A stretch of 64,000 bases of DNA from Hyphomicrobiales bacterium (lineage in GTDB: Bacteria > Pseudomonadota > Alphaproteobacteria > Rhizobiales > RI-29). Shown here in pieces: positions 52,482-62,200 of the stretch. Made by a program: the position numbers and the translations under genes. The DNA lies in assembly GCA_016125495.1 (NCBI GenBank), contig WGLQ01000007.1:248001-312000 (forward strand), given 5' to 3'. Position 1 is the stretch's first letter. Every line of letters starts with the position of its first letter. The notes under the pieces are model-generated. The model had not been told where the DNA came from. It saw nothing but the letters and a program-made list of their open reading frames with translations, and did no database searches.

Positions 52482-52805
52482 ATGGCAGCCAAGCCACGTG
52501 TCAAGGTGCCCAAGACCGCAGCGGCGGGCGAGGTCATCACCATCAAGACCCTGATTTCCCATCCCATGGAGTCGGGACAGCGCAAGGACGGCGCCGGGAA
52601 CACCATCCCCCGCCAGATCATCAACAAGTTCTCTTGCGAGTTCAACGGCCAGCTCATCTTCTCCTGCGACATCGAGCCGGCCGTTTCAGCGAACCCCTAT
52701 CTCGAGTTCACCGCAAAGGTGACCGAGAGCGGAACATTCAAGTTCACGTGGGTCGACGACGATTCGACCGTGACCACGTCCGAGCATGCGATCGAGGTCA
52801 AGTAA
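52482..52805 (+). CDS. soxZ: sulfur-carrier partner protein SoxZ
   Basis: A 107-residue immunoglobulin-like protein without signal peptide, exported as a complex with SoxY. PRVKVPKTAAAGEVITIKTL, SHPMESGQRKD and IPRQIINKFSCEFNG are the standard SoxZ segments, and FKFTWVDDDSTVTTSEHAIEV closes the beta-sandwich. Length and sequence are typical. Confidence 0.97.
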   Translation: MAAKPRVKVPKTAAAGEVITIKTLISHPMESGQRKDGAGNTIPRQIINKFSCEFNGQLIFSCDIEPAVSANPYLEFTAKVTESGTFKFTWVDDDSTVTTSEHAIEVK

Positions 52806-52888
52806 CAGGGAGCTGAACCGCGACCGCCGAGCGCCATGCGGCCGAGCAGCGGCAACGAGAAGACAACGAAAGTCCTGGGAGGATGGGA

Positions 52889-53698
52889 ATGGGACGTTCA
52901 ACGTGGGGAATCCGCCTCGCCACCGCGGCGATCGCGATGACGTGTTGGCTCGCTCCGGCGATCGCCGATGAACTCGAGACCTACAAGAGGATGCTGGCCG
53001 ATCCTTTCGCCAACCCCGGCTGGCTCTACGCCGACGAGGGCGAGGCACTCTGGAATACGCCGGCGGGGCCCAAGAATGCTTCGCTCGAGCAATGTGATCT
53101 CGGCCTCGGGGCCGGCGTCGTTGAAGGCGCCTATGCGCAGCTCCCGCGCTATTTCGCCGACGCCGATCGGGTGATGGACGCCGACACCCGCATCGCCTGG
53201 TGCCGCGAGACCCTGCAGGGCATTCCCTTTGCGGACACGGCCAAGACCGCCTTCTCCAAGCGCGGCAAAAAATCCGAGATGGAGCAACTGACCGTCTACG
53301 TGGCTTCCAAGTCCGAAGGCGTCGAGATCGCAACGCCGATGTCGCACCCGAAGGAACTCGAGGCCTACGCGATCGGTGAAGCGTTGTTCTACCGGCGGTC
53401 GTCCATGCTGGATTATTCCTGCGCGACCTGCCACGGGAACACCGGCGCGCGCATCCGCCTTCAAGAGCTCTCGAATCTGACCGAATCCGCCGAAGCAGGC
53501 CCCGTCATGGCCTCCTGGCCGACCTACCGCGTCAGCCACGAGAGCGTGCGCACGATGCAGCACAGAATGTGGGACTGTCAGTGGCAGATGCGCATGCCCG
53601 ACATCGCCTTCGGTTCGGACGCCACGATCGCGCTCGTCACTTACCTTTCGCGGAACGCCTCCGGCACGGCAATGGCGTCTCCCGGGTTGAAGCGTTGA
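52889..53698 (+). CDS. soxA: L-cysteine S-thiosulfotransferase subunit SoxA
   Basis: A 269-residue periplasmic cytochrome c. Signal peptide about 1-25 (cut near AIADE). It has one CxxCH site, YSCATCHGN (about 175), as in the single-active-heme SoxA group, and Cys in HRMWDCQWQMRMP, the modified-cysteine ligand. EQCDLG and IAWCRET could form the N-terminal disulfide left where a second heme was lost. With SoxX it joins thiosulfate to SoxY. The second ATG (52889) has GGGAGG at 6 bases; the one at 52883 has none. Confidence 0.95.
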   Translation: MGRSTWGIRLATAAIAMTCWLAPAIADELETYKRMLADPFANPGWLYADEGEALWNTPAGPKNASLEQCDLGLGAGVVEGAYAQLPRYFADADRVMDADTRIAWCRETLQGIPFADTAKTAFSKRGKKSEMEQLTVYVASKSEGVEIATPMSHPKELEAYAIGEALFYRRSSMLDYSCATCHGNTGARIRLQELSNLTESAEAGPVMASWPTYRVSHESVRTMQHRMWDCQWQMRMPDIAFGSDATIALVTYLSRNASGTAMASPGLKR

Positions 53699-53715
53699 GC
53701 ACGGGGAGAGCGCAC

Positions 53716-54330
53716 ATGAGGAACATCGTCAGAATCGCTGCCGTCATCGGCCTCGTTGCCGCCGCCGGCACGTCCGCACTGTCGCAGGACGTCGATCAGG
53801 CAAAGATCGATGCCATCGTCGCGGCCGCCTTCCCGAACCTGCCGCCGGAGTTGCAGAAGCGGGTGGACCAGGACCAGACGCAGGCCGAGTGCTCGAAATA
53901 CCGCGACAATCCACCCGCCGACGTCGCCGACGCAATCGTCGCCAGGGAAATGGCGAGCATCGTCTACCCGGCGGACGGAAATCTGATGGGCGACTGGCAG
54001 GTTGCCTTGAAGGAGGCCAACAACGGCTACGGCTGGCGCATGCGCGACAAGGCCGAGCGCGTCGTCGGCGGCAACTGCTATGCCTGCCACCAGCTGGCGC
54101 CCGACGAAGTCGCCTACGGCAACCTCGGTCCGAGTCTGACCGGCTACGGCAAGGACCGCACCATCGACGCCGAGATCATCAAGGCGACCTACGACAAGAT
54201 TTACAATCCCCAGGCGGTTCTCGCCTGCTCCCAGATGCCACGCCTCGGTCACAACGGCTACCTGACGCCGGAGCAGATCCGCGACTATGTCGCCATGCTC
54301 CTGCATCCGGACAGCCCGGTGAACAAGTAG
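53716..54330 (+). CDS. soxX: L-cysteine S-thiosulfotransferase subunit SoxX
   Basis: The 204-residue mono-heme cytochrome c has a signal peptide (cut near ALSQD), heme site NCYACHQLAP (about 118) and Met ligand in ACSQMPRLGHNG. The preceding helical extension (about 25-105) marks the long SoxX type. It follows soxA by 17 bases; in Paracoccus-type clusters soxX precedes soxY, so the order here (A then X) is different. Confidence 0.95.
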   Translation: MRNIVRIAAVIGLVAAAGTSALSQDVDQAKIDAIVAAAFPNLPPELQKRVDQDQTQAECSKYRDNPPADVADAIVAREMASIVYPADGNLMGDWQVALKEANNGYGWRMRDKAERVVGGNCYACHQLAPDEVAYGNLGPSLTGYGKDRTIDAEIIKATYDKIYNPQAVLACSQMPRLGHNGYLTPEQIRDYVAMLLHPDSPVNK

Positions 54331-54487
54331 GGCATCCGGCGCAACCGGGCACACGAAGCGCGCGAGACGGCGAGCCGGAGCGGCGGCGCGCGGACACTGA
54401 TCCGCCATGCCGACCGCCTGGGTCGCCGGCCGCTCGGCCGGCCCAGCCGAGGTGCCGGAACAGCATCGAGAATTGGATCAGCAGCCC

Positions 54488-56182
54488 ATGGCCACCCACT
54501 TCACCCGTCGCGAATTCGTTGCCGCCGGCCTCGCGCTCTCCGCCGCCATGGGCGCCAGCGGCAATATATCACGGCTCGCCGCCCAGCAGGCGCTCACCGA
54601 GGATCAGTTGCTCGGCGCGGAGGATTTCGGCAACGTCACGCTGCTCCACATCACCGACGTGCACGCCCAGCTGAAGCCGATTTTCTTTCGCGAGCCCTCG
54701 ATCAATCTCGGGGTCGGCGAAGCCGCCGGCCTTCCACCACACATCACCGGCGCCGACTTCCTGAAGCTCTACGGCATCGCCCCCGGCAGCCGGGAGGCCT
54801 ATGCCCTCACCTCCGAGGACTTCGAGGCACTCGCCGCAAGCTACGGGCGTATGGGCGGCCTCGACCTCATCGCCAGGGTCGTCCGGCGCATCCGCGCCGA
54901 GCGTCCGGATCGCGTCGTCCTCCTCGACGGTGGCGACACCTGGCAGGGCAGCTACACGGCCATGAAGTCCGCCGGAGCCGACATGGTCGAGGCCTTCGAG
55001 CTTCTCGCGCCCGACGCGATGACCGGTCACTGGGAATTCACCCTCGGCGCCGAGCGCGTCCAGGAGATCATCGAGGGACTTTCTTTCCCCTTCCTCGGCA
55101 GCAACATCTTCGACAGCGAGTGGGAGGAGCCCGCCTTCGAGGCGACGCGCATGATCGAGCGCGGAGGCGCCAAGATCGCCGTCATCGGCCAGGCGTTTCC
55201 CTATACGCCGATCGCCAACCCGCGCTGGATGTTCCCGAAATGGTCGTTCGGCATCCGCGAGGAGCAGATTGCCAAGCATGTCGAGATCGCGCGCTCGGAT
55301 GGCGCCGAGGTGGTGGTCCTCCTTTCCCACAACGGCTTCGACGTCGACCGCAAGCTCGCCGCCCGCGTCCCGGGCATCGATGTCATCCTCACCGGCCACA
55401 CCCACGACGCCCTGCCCGAACCCGTTCTGGTCGGCAAGACCCTTGTCATCGCGAGCGGCTCCAACGGAAAATTCCTCTCTCGCCTCGACCTCGACATCGC
55501 GGATGGGGCGCTGCGCGGCTACCGCTATCGCCTCATTCCGATCTTCTCCGACATCATCGCACCCGATCCGGAGATGGCCGCGCTGATTGATCGCGTGCGC
55601 GCACCGCACGAGGCGTTCCTCGGTGAAAAACTCGCCGACACCGAATCCCTCCTCTATCGCCGCGGCAACTTCAACGGCACCTTCGACGATCTCATCTGCC
55701 AAGCGCTGCTCGCCGAGCGCGATGCCCAGATCGCCCTTTCCCCGGGCTTTCGCTGGGGCACGTCACTTCCGGCTGGCCAGCCGATCACGCGCGAGGACGT
55801 CTTCAACGCGTGCGCGATGAGCTATCCGAGCGTCTATCGTCTCACGTTCACCGGCCAGCAGCTCAAGGACATCATCGAGGACGTGGCCGACAACCTTTTC
55901 AACCCCGACCCATACTATCAGCAGGGCGGCGACATGGTCCGCATCGGCGGCATGGGCTACCGGATCGACGTCGGGGCCGAGATCGGCTCGCGCATTTCCG
56001 AGATGACGCTGTTGTCGACCGGCGCTGCGATCGAACCATTGGGCGAGTACGTCGTCGCGGGTTGGGCCTCGGTGAACGAAGGGGTGGAGGGACCGCCCGT
56101 CTGGGAACTCGTCGAGAAACATCTCGCCAAGAACCCGGTCGTGCGCCTCCCCGAGAACACCTCCGTTCGATTGGCACCCTGA
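54488..56182 (+). CDS. soxB: thiosulfohydrolase SoxB
   Basis: A 564-residue Mn-dependent hydrolase with a Tat leader (TRREFVAAGLALSAAMG). It releases sulfate from SoxY-bound thiosulfonate. Metal-site sequences: LLHITDVHAQL (Asp/His), VVLLDGGDTWQGS (Asp), TGHWEFTLG, the SoxB form of the NHE motif, LLSHNGFDVD, and ILTGHTHDA. The C-terminal 5'-nucleotidase-like domain starts near FNGTFDDL. It opens a second gene block after a 157-base gap following soxX. Confidence 0.97.
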   Translation: MATHFTRREFVAAGLALSAAMGASGNISRLAAQQALTEDQLLGAEDFGNVTLLHITDVHAQLKPIFFREPSINLGVGEAAGLPPHITGADFLKLYGIAPGSREAYALTSEDFEALAASYGRMGGLDLIARVVRRIRAERPDRVVLLDGGDTWQGSYTAMKSAGADMVEAFELLAPDAMTGHWEFTLGAERVQEIIEGLSFPFLGSNIFDSEWEEPAFEATRMIERGGAKIAVIGQAFPYTPIANPRWMFPKWSFGIREEQIAKHVEIARSDGAEVVVLLSHNGFDVDRKLAARVPGIDVILTGHTHDALPEPVLVGKTLVIASGSNGKFLSRLDLDIADGALRGYRYRLIPIFSDIIAPDPEMAALIDRVRAPHEAFLGEKLADTESLLYRRGNFNGTFDDLICQALLAERDAQIALSPGFRWGTSLPAGQPITREDVFNACAMSYPSVYRLTFTGQQLKDIIEDVADNLFNPDPYYQQGGDMVRIGGMGYRIDVGAEIGSRISEMTLLSTGAAIEPLGEYVVAGWASVNEGVEGPPVWELVEKHLAKNPVVRLPENTSVRLAP

Positions 56183-56312
56183 AACGGGCGGACCACATGG
56201 ATCGGGTCCCACGAGGAGACCGGTCCACAAAGCACGATGAATAGCGGGTGCGCGGCGCGGCATTCCACTCCACGCCCGTTCCCCACGGTGAGACCAGAGC
56301 CGGGAGACTTCG

Positions 56313-57605
56313 ATGAGCAAAGGTCATGATGACGCGGCCACGGGCCGTCACACCACCCGCCGACAGGTGCTGAAGGCGGGCCTCGGCGCGGGTGCGGCGC
56401 TCGGCGTCGCGGCTGCCGCAGGCCATGCCGGGGCCGCGCAAGGCGATCCCGCCATTCTCGAGCTGCCGAGCTGGAGCACGGCCCTTGGCGATGGCGTTGC
56501 CGCCGCGCCTTACGGCAAGCCCTCCGAGCACGAGAGCCATGTCGTGCGCCGCGACGTCGAATGGCTGACGGCTTCGCGCGAGAGTTCCGTGAATTTCACC
56601 CCCCTCCACGAGTTGGACGGCATCATCACCCCGAACGGCCTCTGCTTCGAGCGCCACCACTCGGGCGTCGCCGCGGTCGATCCGGCCAACTACCGCTTGA
56701 TGATCAATGGCCTGGTCGACCGGCCCCTGGTCTTCACCATGGCGGACTTGAAACGCTTCCCGCGCGAGAACCACGTATACTTCCTCGAGTGCGCCGCCAA
56801 TTCGGGAATGGAATGGCGCGGCGCTCAGCTCAACGGCTGCCAGTTCACGCACGGCATGGTGCACTGTGTCATGTACACCGGCGTGCGCCTCGCCCACGTC
56901 CTCGAGGAGGCCGGCCTCAAGACCAATGCGAAATGGATCATGCCGGAAGGCGCCGACGCCGCCGCCATGAACCGTTCCATCCCGATGGAAAAGGCGCTCG
57001 GCGATTGTCTCCTCGCCTTCAAGATGAACGGCGAGGCGTTGCGGCCAGAGCAGGGTTATCCGCTCCGCCTCGTCGTGCCGGGCTGGGAAGGGAACATGTG
57101 GGTGAAGTGGATCCGCCGCATCGAAGTCGGTGACGAGCCGTGGCACGCGCGCGAGGAGACCTCGAAGTACACCGACCTCCTCGCCGACGGGCGCTCGCGC
57201 CGCTTCACATGGGTAATGGACTGCAAATCCGTCATTACCAGCCCGTCACCTCAGGCACCGATCACCCACGGCCGCGGCCGCACCGTCGTCACCGGGCTCG
57301 CCTGGTCCGGACACGGAAAGATAAAGAGGGTGGACGTCTCCCTCGATGGCGGCCGGAACTGGCGCACCGCTCGGCTCGACGGTCCGAGCCTCGACCGGGC
57401 GCTGCACCGCTTCTACCTCGATTTCGACTGGGACGGCTCCCCACTCTACCTCCAGTCCCGCGCGATCGACGAGACGGGCTACGTGCAGCCGACCAAGGAG
57501 GAGTTGCGCGCCGTGCGTGGCGTCAACTCGATCTACCACAACAACGGCATTCAGACCTGGGCCGTGAAATCCGACGGGAGCGTGGAAAATGTCGAGATCT
57601 CCTGA
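56313..57605 (+). CDS. soxC: sulfane dehydrogenase molybdenum subunit SoxC
   Basis: The 430-residue molybdopterin protein of the sulfite-oxidase family has a Tat leader (TTRRQVLKAGLGAGAALG). The Moco cysteine is in YFLECAANSGMEWRG. The C-terminal dimerisation domain begins near ITSPSPQAPITHGRGR and includes VSLDGGRNWRTA. With SoxD it oxidises the outer sulfur on SoxY, avoiding sulfur storage. Its last 17 bases overlap soxD. Confidence 0.97.
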   Translation: MSKGHDDAATGRHTTRRQVLKAGLGAGAALGVAAAAGHAGAAQGDPAILELPSWSTALGDGVAAAPYGKPSEHESHVVRRDVEWLTASRESSVNFTPLHELDGIITPNGLCFERHHSGVAAVDPANYRLMINGLVDRPLVFTMADLKRFPRENHVYFLECAANSGMEWRGAQLNGCQFTHGMVHCVMYTGVRLAHVLEEAGLKTNAKWIMPEGADAAAMNRSIPMEKALGDCLLAFKMNGEALRPEQGYPLRLVVPGWEGNMWVKWIRRIEVGDEPWHAREETSKYTDLLADGRSRRFTWVMDCKSVITSPSPQAPITHGRGRTVVTGLAWSGHGKIKRVDVSLDGGRNWRTARLDGPSLDRALHRFYLDFDWDGSPLYLQSRAIDETGYVQPTKEELRAVRGVNSIYHNNGIQTWAVKSDGSVENVEIS

Positions 57606-58776
57606 ACGCGTCCGGCGGCTCCGGCTGGCGCTGTGCGCTGCAACGTTCGCCCTGTCCCTGGGCCTCGGTTCGAGCCTGCCATCCGTCGCTGTTGCCGGTG
57701 ATGCGGCGAAGGGCGCCACGGTCTTCAAGAAATGCTCCGCCTGCCACATGGTCGGCGAAGGAGCAAAGAACCGGGTCGGTCCGCACCTCAATGACATCTT
57801 CGGGCGCACCAGCGGTTCGCTCGAAGGCTTCAAGTTCTCGAACGCGATGAAGGAAGCCGGTGCAGGCGGCCTCGTCTGGACCACGGAAACACTCTCGGGC
57901 TACCTTGCGGATCCGCGCGGCTACATGAAGGGCAATCGCATGTCCTTCGTCGGCCTGAAGAAACCGGAAGAACTCGCCGACGTCATCGCCTATCTCGCGA
58001 CATTCTCTCCCGGCTCGGCAGCGGCACCCGCCCAACAGGATGCGCCGGCCCCGGCCTCGGGCGGATCCACCGGTTCTTCGTCCAACGGAACCGGAGCCAG
58101 CACCACCACTGCGACCGCTGCGGTCGAGACGCCGCCGGCGAGCGCTCCGACGGATTCCGCGCCCGCCATGCCCCTGAGTACCGGCCCGATGCGGCTCGGG
58201 CGACTCGCGACACCTGCCGAGATCGCCGCATGGGACATCGACGTGCGCCCGGATGGCGCGGGACTGCCCGAGGGACGCGGTACGGTGGCCGACGGCGAAG
58301 TGATCTTCGCCGAGCGTTGCGCCGTCTGCCACGGCGACTTCGGCGAAGGCGTCGACCGCTGGCCCGTCCTCGCCGGCGGCCAGGACACCCTCAAATCCGA
58401 GCGACCCGAAAAGACGGTCGGCTCGTTCTGGCCATATCTCTCGACGGTTTGGGATTATATTCACCGTTCGATGCCGTTCGGGGACGCCCAATCCCTGACC
58501 GACGACGAGGTCTACGCGGTCACCGCCTACCTGCTCTACATGAACGACGTCGTCACGGACGAGAACTTCGAGCTCAATCACGAGAATTTCGCTACCGTTC
58601 GCCTCCCCAACGAAGCCAGCTTCTACATGGACGACCGCGATTCGGAGCCATTCGCCAAACCGCGCGATCCCTGCATGGAGAATTGCCGTCCGGGCACGGC
58701 GGAGGTCATCGGGCGGGCCCGGGTTCTCGACGTCACGCCCGATGACGACGGAGCGGGACAGGGCGCAATCGAATGA
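57589..58776 (+). CDS. soxD: diheme cytochrome c subunit SoxD
   Basis: A 395-residue protein with a signal peptide and two cytochrome domains joined by a Ser/Thr/Pro linker (about 145-205): FKKCSACHMVG with Met in GNRMSFVGL, and ERCAVCHGDFG with Met in HRSMPFGD. The partner of SoxC. A terminal PCMENCRPG lies beyond the second domain. The start overlaps soxC; the next gene overlaps the end by four bases. Confidence 0.95.
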   Translation: MSRSPERVRRLRLALCAATFALSLGLGSSLPSVAVAGDAAKGATVFKKCSACHMVGEGAKNRVGPHLNDIFGRTSGSLEGFKFSNAMKEAGAGGLVWTTETLSGYLADPRGYMKGNRMSFVGLKKPEELADVIAYLATFSPGSAAAPAQQDAPAPASGGSTGSSSNGTGASTTTATAAVETPPASAPTDSAPAMPLSTGPMRLGRLATPAEIAAWDIDVRPDGAGLPEGRGTVADGEVIFAERCAVCHGDFGEGVDRWPVLAGGQDTLKSERPEKTVGSFWPYLSTVWDYIHRSMPFGDAQSLTDDEVYAVTAYLLYMNDVVTDENFELNHENFATVRLPNEASFYMDDRDSEPFAKPRDPCMENCRPGTAEVIGRARVLDVTPDDDGAGQGAIE

Positions 58777-59513
58777 CGCGACGATTTGCCCTCTCCTTGT
58801 CGGCGATCGCTTTTCTCGCACTGAGCCACATCGCGGCCTCGTGCCCGAGCGCAATGGCTTCCGAGGAGAGCGATCTCGTGCGCCGGGGTGGAGAGGTTTT
58901 TCGCCGCTGCACGGCCTGCCATCAGATCGGCGACGGCGCGACGAACCGCATCGGACCGCACCTCAATGAGATTTTCGGACGCACCGCCGGAACTCTCGAT
59001 TGGCCGCGCTATTCGAGCGCGCTGCGCGAGCAGGGCAATTTCGGTCTCGTCTGGAACCGCGAGACCCTCGAGGCCCTCATAGCCGATCCGGACGCTTTCA
59101 TCCCCGGTGTGCGCATGAGTTTTCGCGGCATCACGGATCCAGCCGACCGCCAGGCGGTCATCGCCTACCTCCAGGCCTTTTCGCCCGGCCCCAGCAACAT
59201 TCCAGAGACACCGCCGCAGCCTGGCCAGGCGGCCGTGCGTGATCCCGATCTCCCCGCCGAATTCATCGGCCTCGTCGGTGATGCCGAGTTCGGGGAATAC
59301 CTCTCGAGCGAATGCCTCACGTGTCACCAGGCCTCCGGTGCCGACAAGGGAATTCCCTCCATTGTCGGCTGGCCGGTCGCGGACTTCGCGCGCGCCCTCT
59401 ATGCCTATCGAACGAACCAGCGCGAGCATCCCGTCATGCAGATGATCGCCGGACGGTTGAGCCCGGAAGAAATCGCCGCGCTCGCCGCCTACTTTGAAAA
59501 GGGCAAACCGTAG
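58773..59513 (+). CDS. soxE: diheme cytochrome c SoxE
   Basis: A 246-residue periplasmic protein. The first domain (FRRCTACHQIGDGA, Met in GVRMSFRGI) closely resembles the first domain of the upstream SoxD, suggesting duplication. The second (SECLTCHQASGADKG, Met in VMQMIAGRLS) is like the cytochrome subunit of flavocytochrome c. With the following SoxF it fits a SoxEF sulfide-oxidising flavocytochrome. Start overlaps soxD (ATGA). Confidence 0.9.
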   Translation: MTRRFALSLSAIAFLALSHIAASCPSAMASEESDLVRRGGEVFRRCTACHQIGDGATNRIGPHLNEIFGRTAGTLDWPRYSSALREQGNFGLVWNRETLEALIADPDAFIPGVRMSFRGITDPADRQAVIAYLQAFSPGPSNIPETPPQPGQAAVRDPDLPAEFIGLVGDAEFGEYLSSECLTCHQASGADKGIPSIVGWPVADFARALYAYRTNQREHPVMQMIAGRLSPEEIAALAAYFEKGKP

Positions 59514-59546
59514 GCCGGCCTTCGGTGCCCAGTTGGGAGGACTGAC

Positions 59547-60818
59547 ATGCGATTGACCAGACGCAGCCTGCTGGCCTCGGCCAGCGCAGCTGCCGCAACC
59601 CTGGCACTGCCGTCCATCGTTCGCGGCGCCAATCCGCGCGTCGTCGTCATCGGCGGCGGCGCGGGCGGGGCAACGGCCGCACGCTATCTCGCCAAGGACT
59701 CCAAAGGCGCCCTCGATGTCACGCTGGTGACGCCCGAACCGCAGTTCACCACGTGCTTCTTCTCCAACCTCTATCTCGGGGGCTACCGCACGTTCGAATC
59801 GATCACACACGACTACAAGACGCTCGAGGGCACCTTCGGCATCAAGGTCGTGCACGCCATGGCGAGCGCCATCGACCGCGACGCCCGCACGGTCGCACTC
59901 TCCGACGGCTCGAGCCTCGGCTACGACCGGCTCGTGGTCTCTCCCGGCATCGACCTCAAGTGGGAGAGCGTTCCGGGCTATTCCGAAGCCGCCAGCGAGA
60001 TCATGCCGCACGCCTGGAAGGCAGGTCCGCAGACCCAGCTCCTCAAGGCCAAGCTCGACGCCCTGGCGGACGGCGAGAACATCGTCATGGTGGCGCCGCC
60101 GAACCCCTACCGCTGCCCGCCCGGACCCTACGAGCGCGTTTCGATGATGGCCCACGTTCTGAAGGCGAGCGGGCGCACGCGCTCCAAGGTGATCGTCCTC
60201 GACCCGAAGGAGAAGTACTCGAAGCAAGGCCTCTTTGCCGAGGGGTGGGAGAAGCACTATCCGGGCATGGTCGAGTGGATCCCCGCGTCCATCCACGGCG
60301 GCATCGAGAGCGTCGACCCGGCCGCTGGTACCGTCACCACCTCGCTCGACACATTCAAGGCCGGGCTCGGCAACATCATCCCGGCTCAGTCGGCGGGCAG
60401 CATCGCGCTTTCGGCGGGCCTTGCCGACGACAGCGGCTTCTGCCCGATCGTACCGGCCTCCATGCAGAGCCGCATGGATGAGAACATCTACGTCATCGGC
60501 GACGCCTGCATCGCCGGCGACATGCCGAAGTCGGGCTATTCCGCCAACAGCCAGGCCAAGGTGGCGGCCATGGCGATCCGTGGTGCGCTGACCGGCAGCC
60601 GTGTCTTTCCGGCGAAGTACTCCAACACCTGCTGGAGCCTCATCGAGACGGAGGACGGCATCAAGGTTGGTGCGAGCTATGAGCCGACGGACGAAAAGAT
60701 CGCCTCGTCCTCGAGCTTCATTTCCAAGACGGGCGAGGACGCGGCCCTGCGCAAGGCGACTTTCGAGGAAAGCCTCGGCTGGTACGCCGGCATCACGGCC
60801 GACATGTTCGGCGCATGA
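59547..60818 (+). CDS. soxF: flavocytochrome c sulfide dehydrogenase flavoprotein SoxF
   Basis: The 423-residue flavoprotein has a Tat leader (TRRSLLASASAAAATLA) and FAD fold NPRVVVIGGGAGGATAARYL. FTTCFFSNLYLGG holds one of the redox cysteines and DDSGFCPIVP the other side of the active site (about residue 310). ENIYVIGDACIAGDMPKSGY is typical for the family. It oxidises sulfide and passes electrons to the SoxE cytochrome. Last gene of the sox operon; a terminator follows. Confidence 0.94.
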   Translation: MRLTRRSLLASASAAAATLALPSIVRGANPRVVVIGGGAGGATAARYLAKDSKGALDVTLVTPEPQFTTCFFSNLYLGGYRTFESITHDYKTLEGTFGIKVVHAMASAIDRDARTVALSDGSSLGYDRLVVSPGIDLKWESVPGYSEAASEIMPHAWKAGPQTQLLKAKLDALADGENIVMVAPPNPYRCPPGPYERVSMMAHVLKASGRTRSKVIVLDPKEKYSKQGLFAEGWEKHYPGMVEWIPASIHGGIESVDPAAGTVTTSLDTFKAGLGNIIPAQSAGSIALSAGLADDSGFCPIVPASMQSRMDENIYVIGDACIAGDMPKSGYSANSQAKVAAMAIRGALTGSRVFPAKYSNTCWSLIETEDGIKVGASYEPTDEKIASSSSFISKTGEDAALRKATFEESLGWYAGITADMFGA

Positions 60819-60862
60819 CGCCATGACCGGGGGCGCGCATGGCCGCGTCCCCCGATGATGGA

Positions 60863-60894
60863 CCCCGGCGGGATCGTGTCCGCCGGGGCTTTTT
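60863..60894 (+). terminator. rho-independent terminator of the sox operon
   Basis: A perfect 9-bp stem CCCCGGCGG / CCGCCGGGG (60863-60871, 60880-60888) with an 8-base loop is followed by CTTTTT. It lies 45 bases after the soxF stop. Confidence 0.9.
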
Positions 60895-60929
60895 CGTGCC
60901 GCCTTCTCCGAGGGCCGGGCAACCCGTTT

Positions 60930-61892
60930 TCAGGCCGCCTCGCGGCGCAGCGGTTGCGCCATGCAGTGCACGCCGCCCCCCGCCCACGTGAACATGGTCA
61001 TTTCCGGATCGTAGACGGAGAACCCCGCTGCCCGGAGCTTCTTGTTGAGATCCTTGGCGCCGGCCGTCGAGAGGATGCGGTCGCGCCCGAGCGCCACGAC
61101 ATTGCAGCCGAGGGCCATCGTTTCCTTGAAGCTCACCGGGATGATCTCGATCTTCTTGGCCTTGAGCCAGTCGATGATATCATCCTCCGTCGTGTCGAGG
61201 CACACCGCCGCGCAGCGCTCGTTCAGCATGCACACCATGAGATCGATGTGCACGTAGAACTGATCGATCGGCGCCCACTTGATCTCCCAGCCTTCCGCCT
61301 CGAACCAGCCCGCGATCTGTTGGGCCGCCACCAGTTCGCTGCGATGATCCGTATAGCCGAGCAGCACACAGTCCTCGGCGATGGGATTGAAGTCCCCGCC
61401 TTCGAAGTTGCCGGAGGAGACGAGATCATAGATCGGAATGCCGGCTTCCATATAGAAGCGCATGCAGGCCGCGTACTCCCCGCGCCGCCGTGGATTCGCC
61501 ATCTGGCAGATGACGGCGCCGTAGGGCGTCATGAACGAGCTGTCGCGGGCATAGACCTGGTACGGGTTGTATTCGTCGAGCGGCAGGAAGTGCGTCTTGA
61601 CGCCCGCCTCCCCATAGGCCTCGACCATCTCGCGGTGCTGGCGCATCGCGAGTTGCTTGTCGAAGACGAGCCCCTTGCGCATGGTATCGCGCACCAGCGA
61701 CGACCAGGCGGCATTCTCCTCCCCCATCCAGCGAAAGCCTTCCGCCGGGCCGAGCAGCACGTCGGTGAGCACGCCTGCCTCCGACTTGATGCCCCAGTTT
61801 TCCATTCGCGGCGTTCCGCCGCCCTCGTGCCGAGCCCGGAGCGGTACGGTGCCTGCCTTGCCATTCACCTGCTTGGTCTTGCGTGTCGCCAA
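60930..61892 (-). CDS. amidinotransferase/DDAH-like guanidino hydrolase
   Basis: A 320-residue protein of the pentein fold that includes dimethylarginine dimethylaminohydrolase, arginine deiminase and glycine amidinotransferase. Active-site elements: YARDSSFMTPYG (Asp), NFEGGDFNPI (substrate Asp/Glu), YVHIDLMVCML (catalytic His), and the nucleophile Cys in AGGGVHCMAQPL near the C-terminus. It likely acts on arginine or a methylarginine. Start is TTG at 61892, with GGGAGG 6 bases upstream; an ATG at 61805 is an alternative. It converges with soxF. Confidence 0.85.
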   Translation of the reverse strand: MATRKTKQVNGKAGTVPLRARHEGGGTPRMENWGIKSEAGVLTDVLLGPAEGFRWMGEENAAWSSLVRDTMRKGLVFDKQLAMRQHREMVEAYGEAGVKTHFLPLDEYNPYQVYARDSSFMTPYGAVICQMANPRRRGEYAACMRFYMEAGIPIYDLVSSGNFEGGDFNPIAEDCVLLGYTDHRSELVAAQQIAGWFEAEGWEIKWAPIDQFYVHIDLMVCMLNERCAAVCLDTTEDDIIDWLKAKKIEIIPVSFKETMALGCNVVALGRDRILSTAGAKDLNKKLRAAGFSVYDPEMTMFTWAGGGVHCMAQPLRREAA

Positions 61893-62200
61893 AAGAACCT
61901 CCCTCTCACTCCGGTCCGCAGCTGCCCTCGTCGGTCGTGCCGAACGGCAGCGGCCCGCTCCATCGGGCGACGGACCATCGATCCACGGTCCATCTTTGGG
62001 CCAGGCCCGTCCGGCAGGCAACAGCGACCTGCAAGGGGACGTGCGTTCGGGTCGAGGAAGGTGGGGCAGGCGCGCTGGCAGGCATCGCAGTGCCCGAGAA
62101 CCGAAAGCCCGCCACGGCGCGCCGGGCGGGCTTTCAAGTGAGTACTTCCGGGTTCACGAGAGTGCGGCGCGGTGTAGGGCGGCGCTCGTCATCCCGACCG

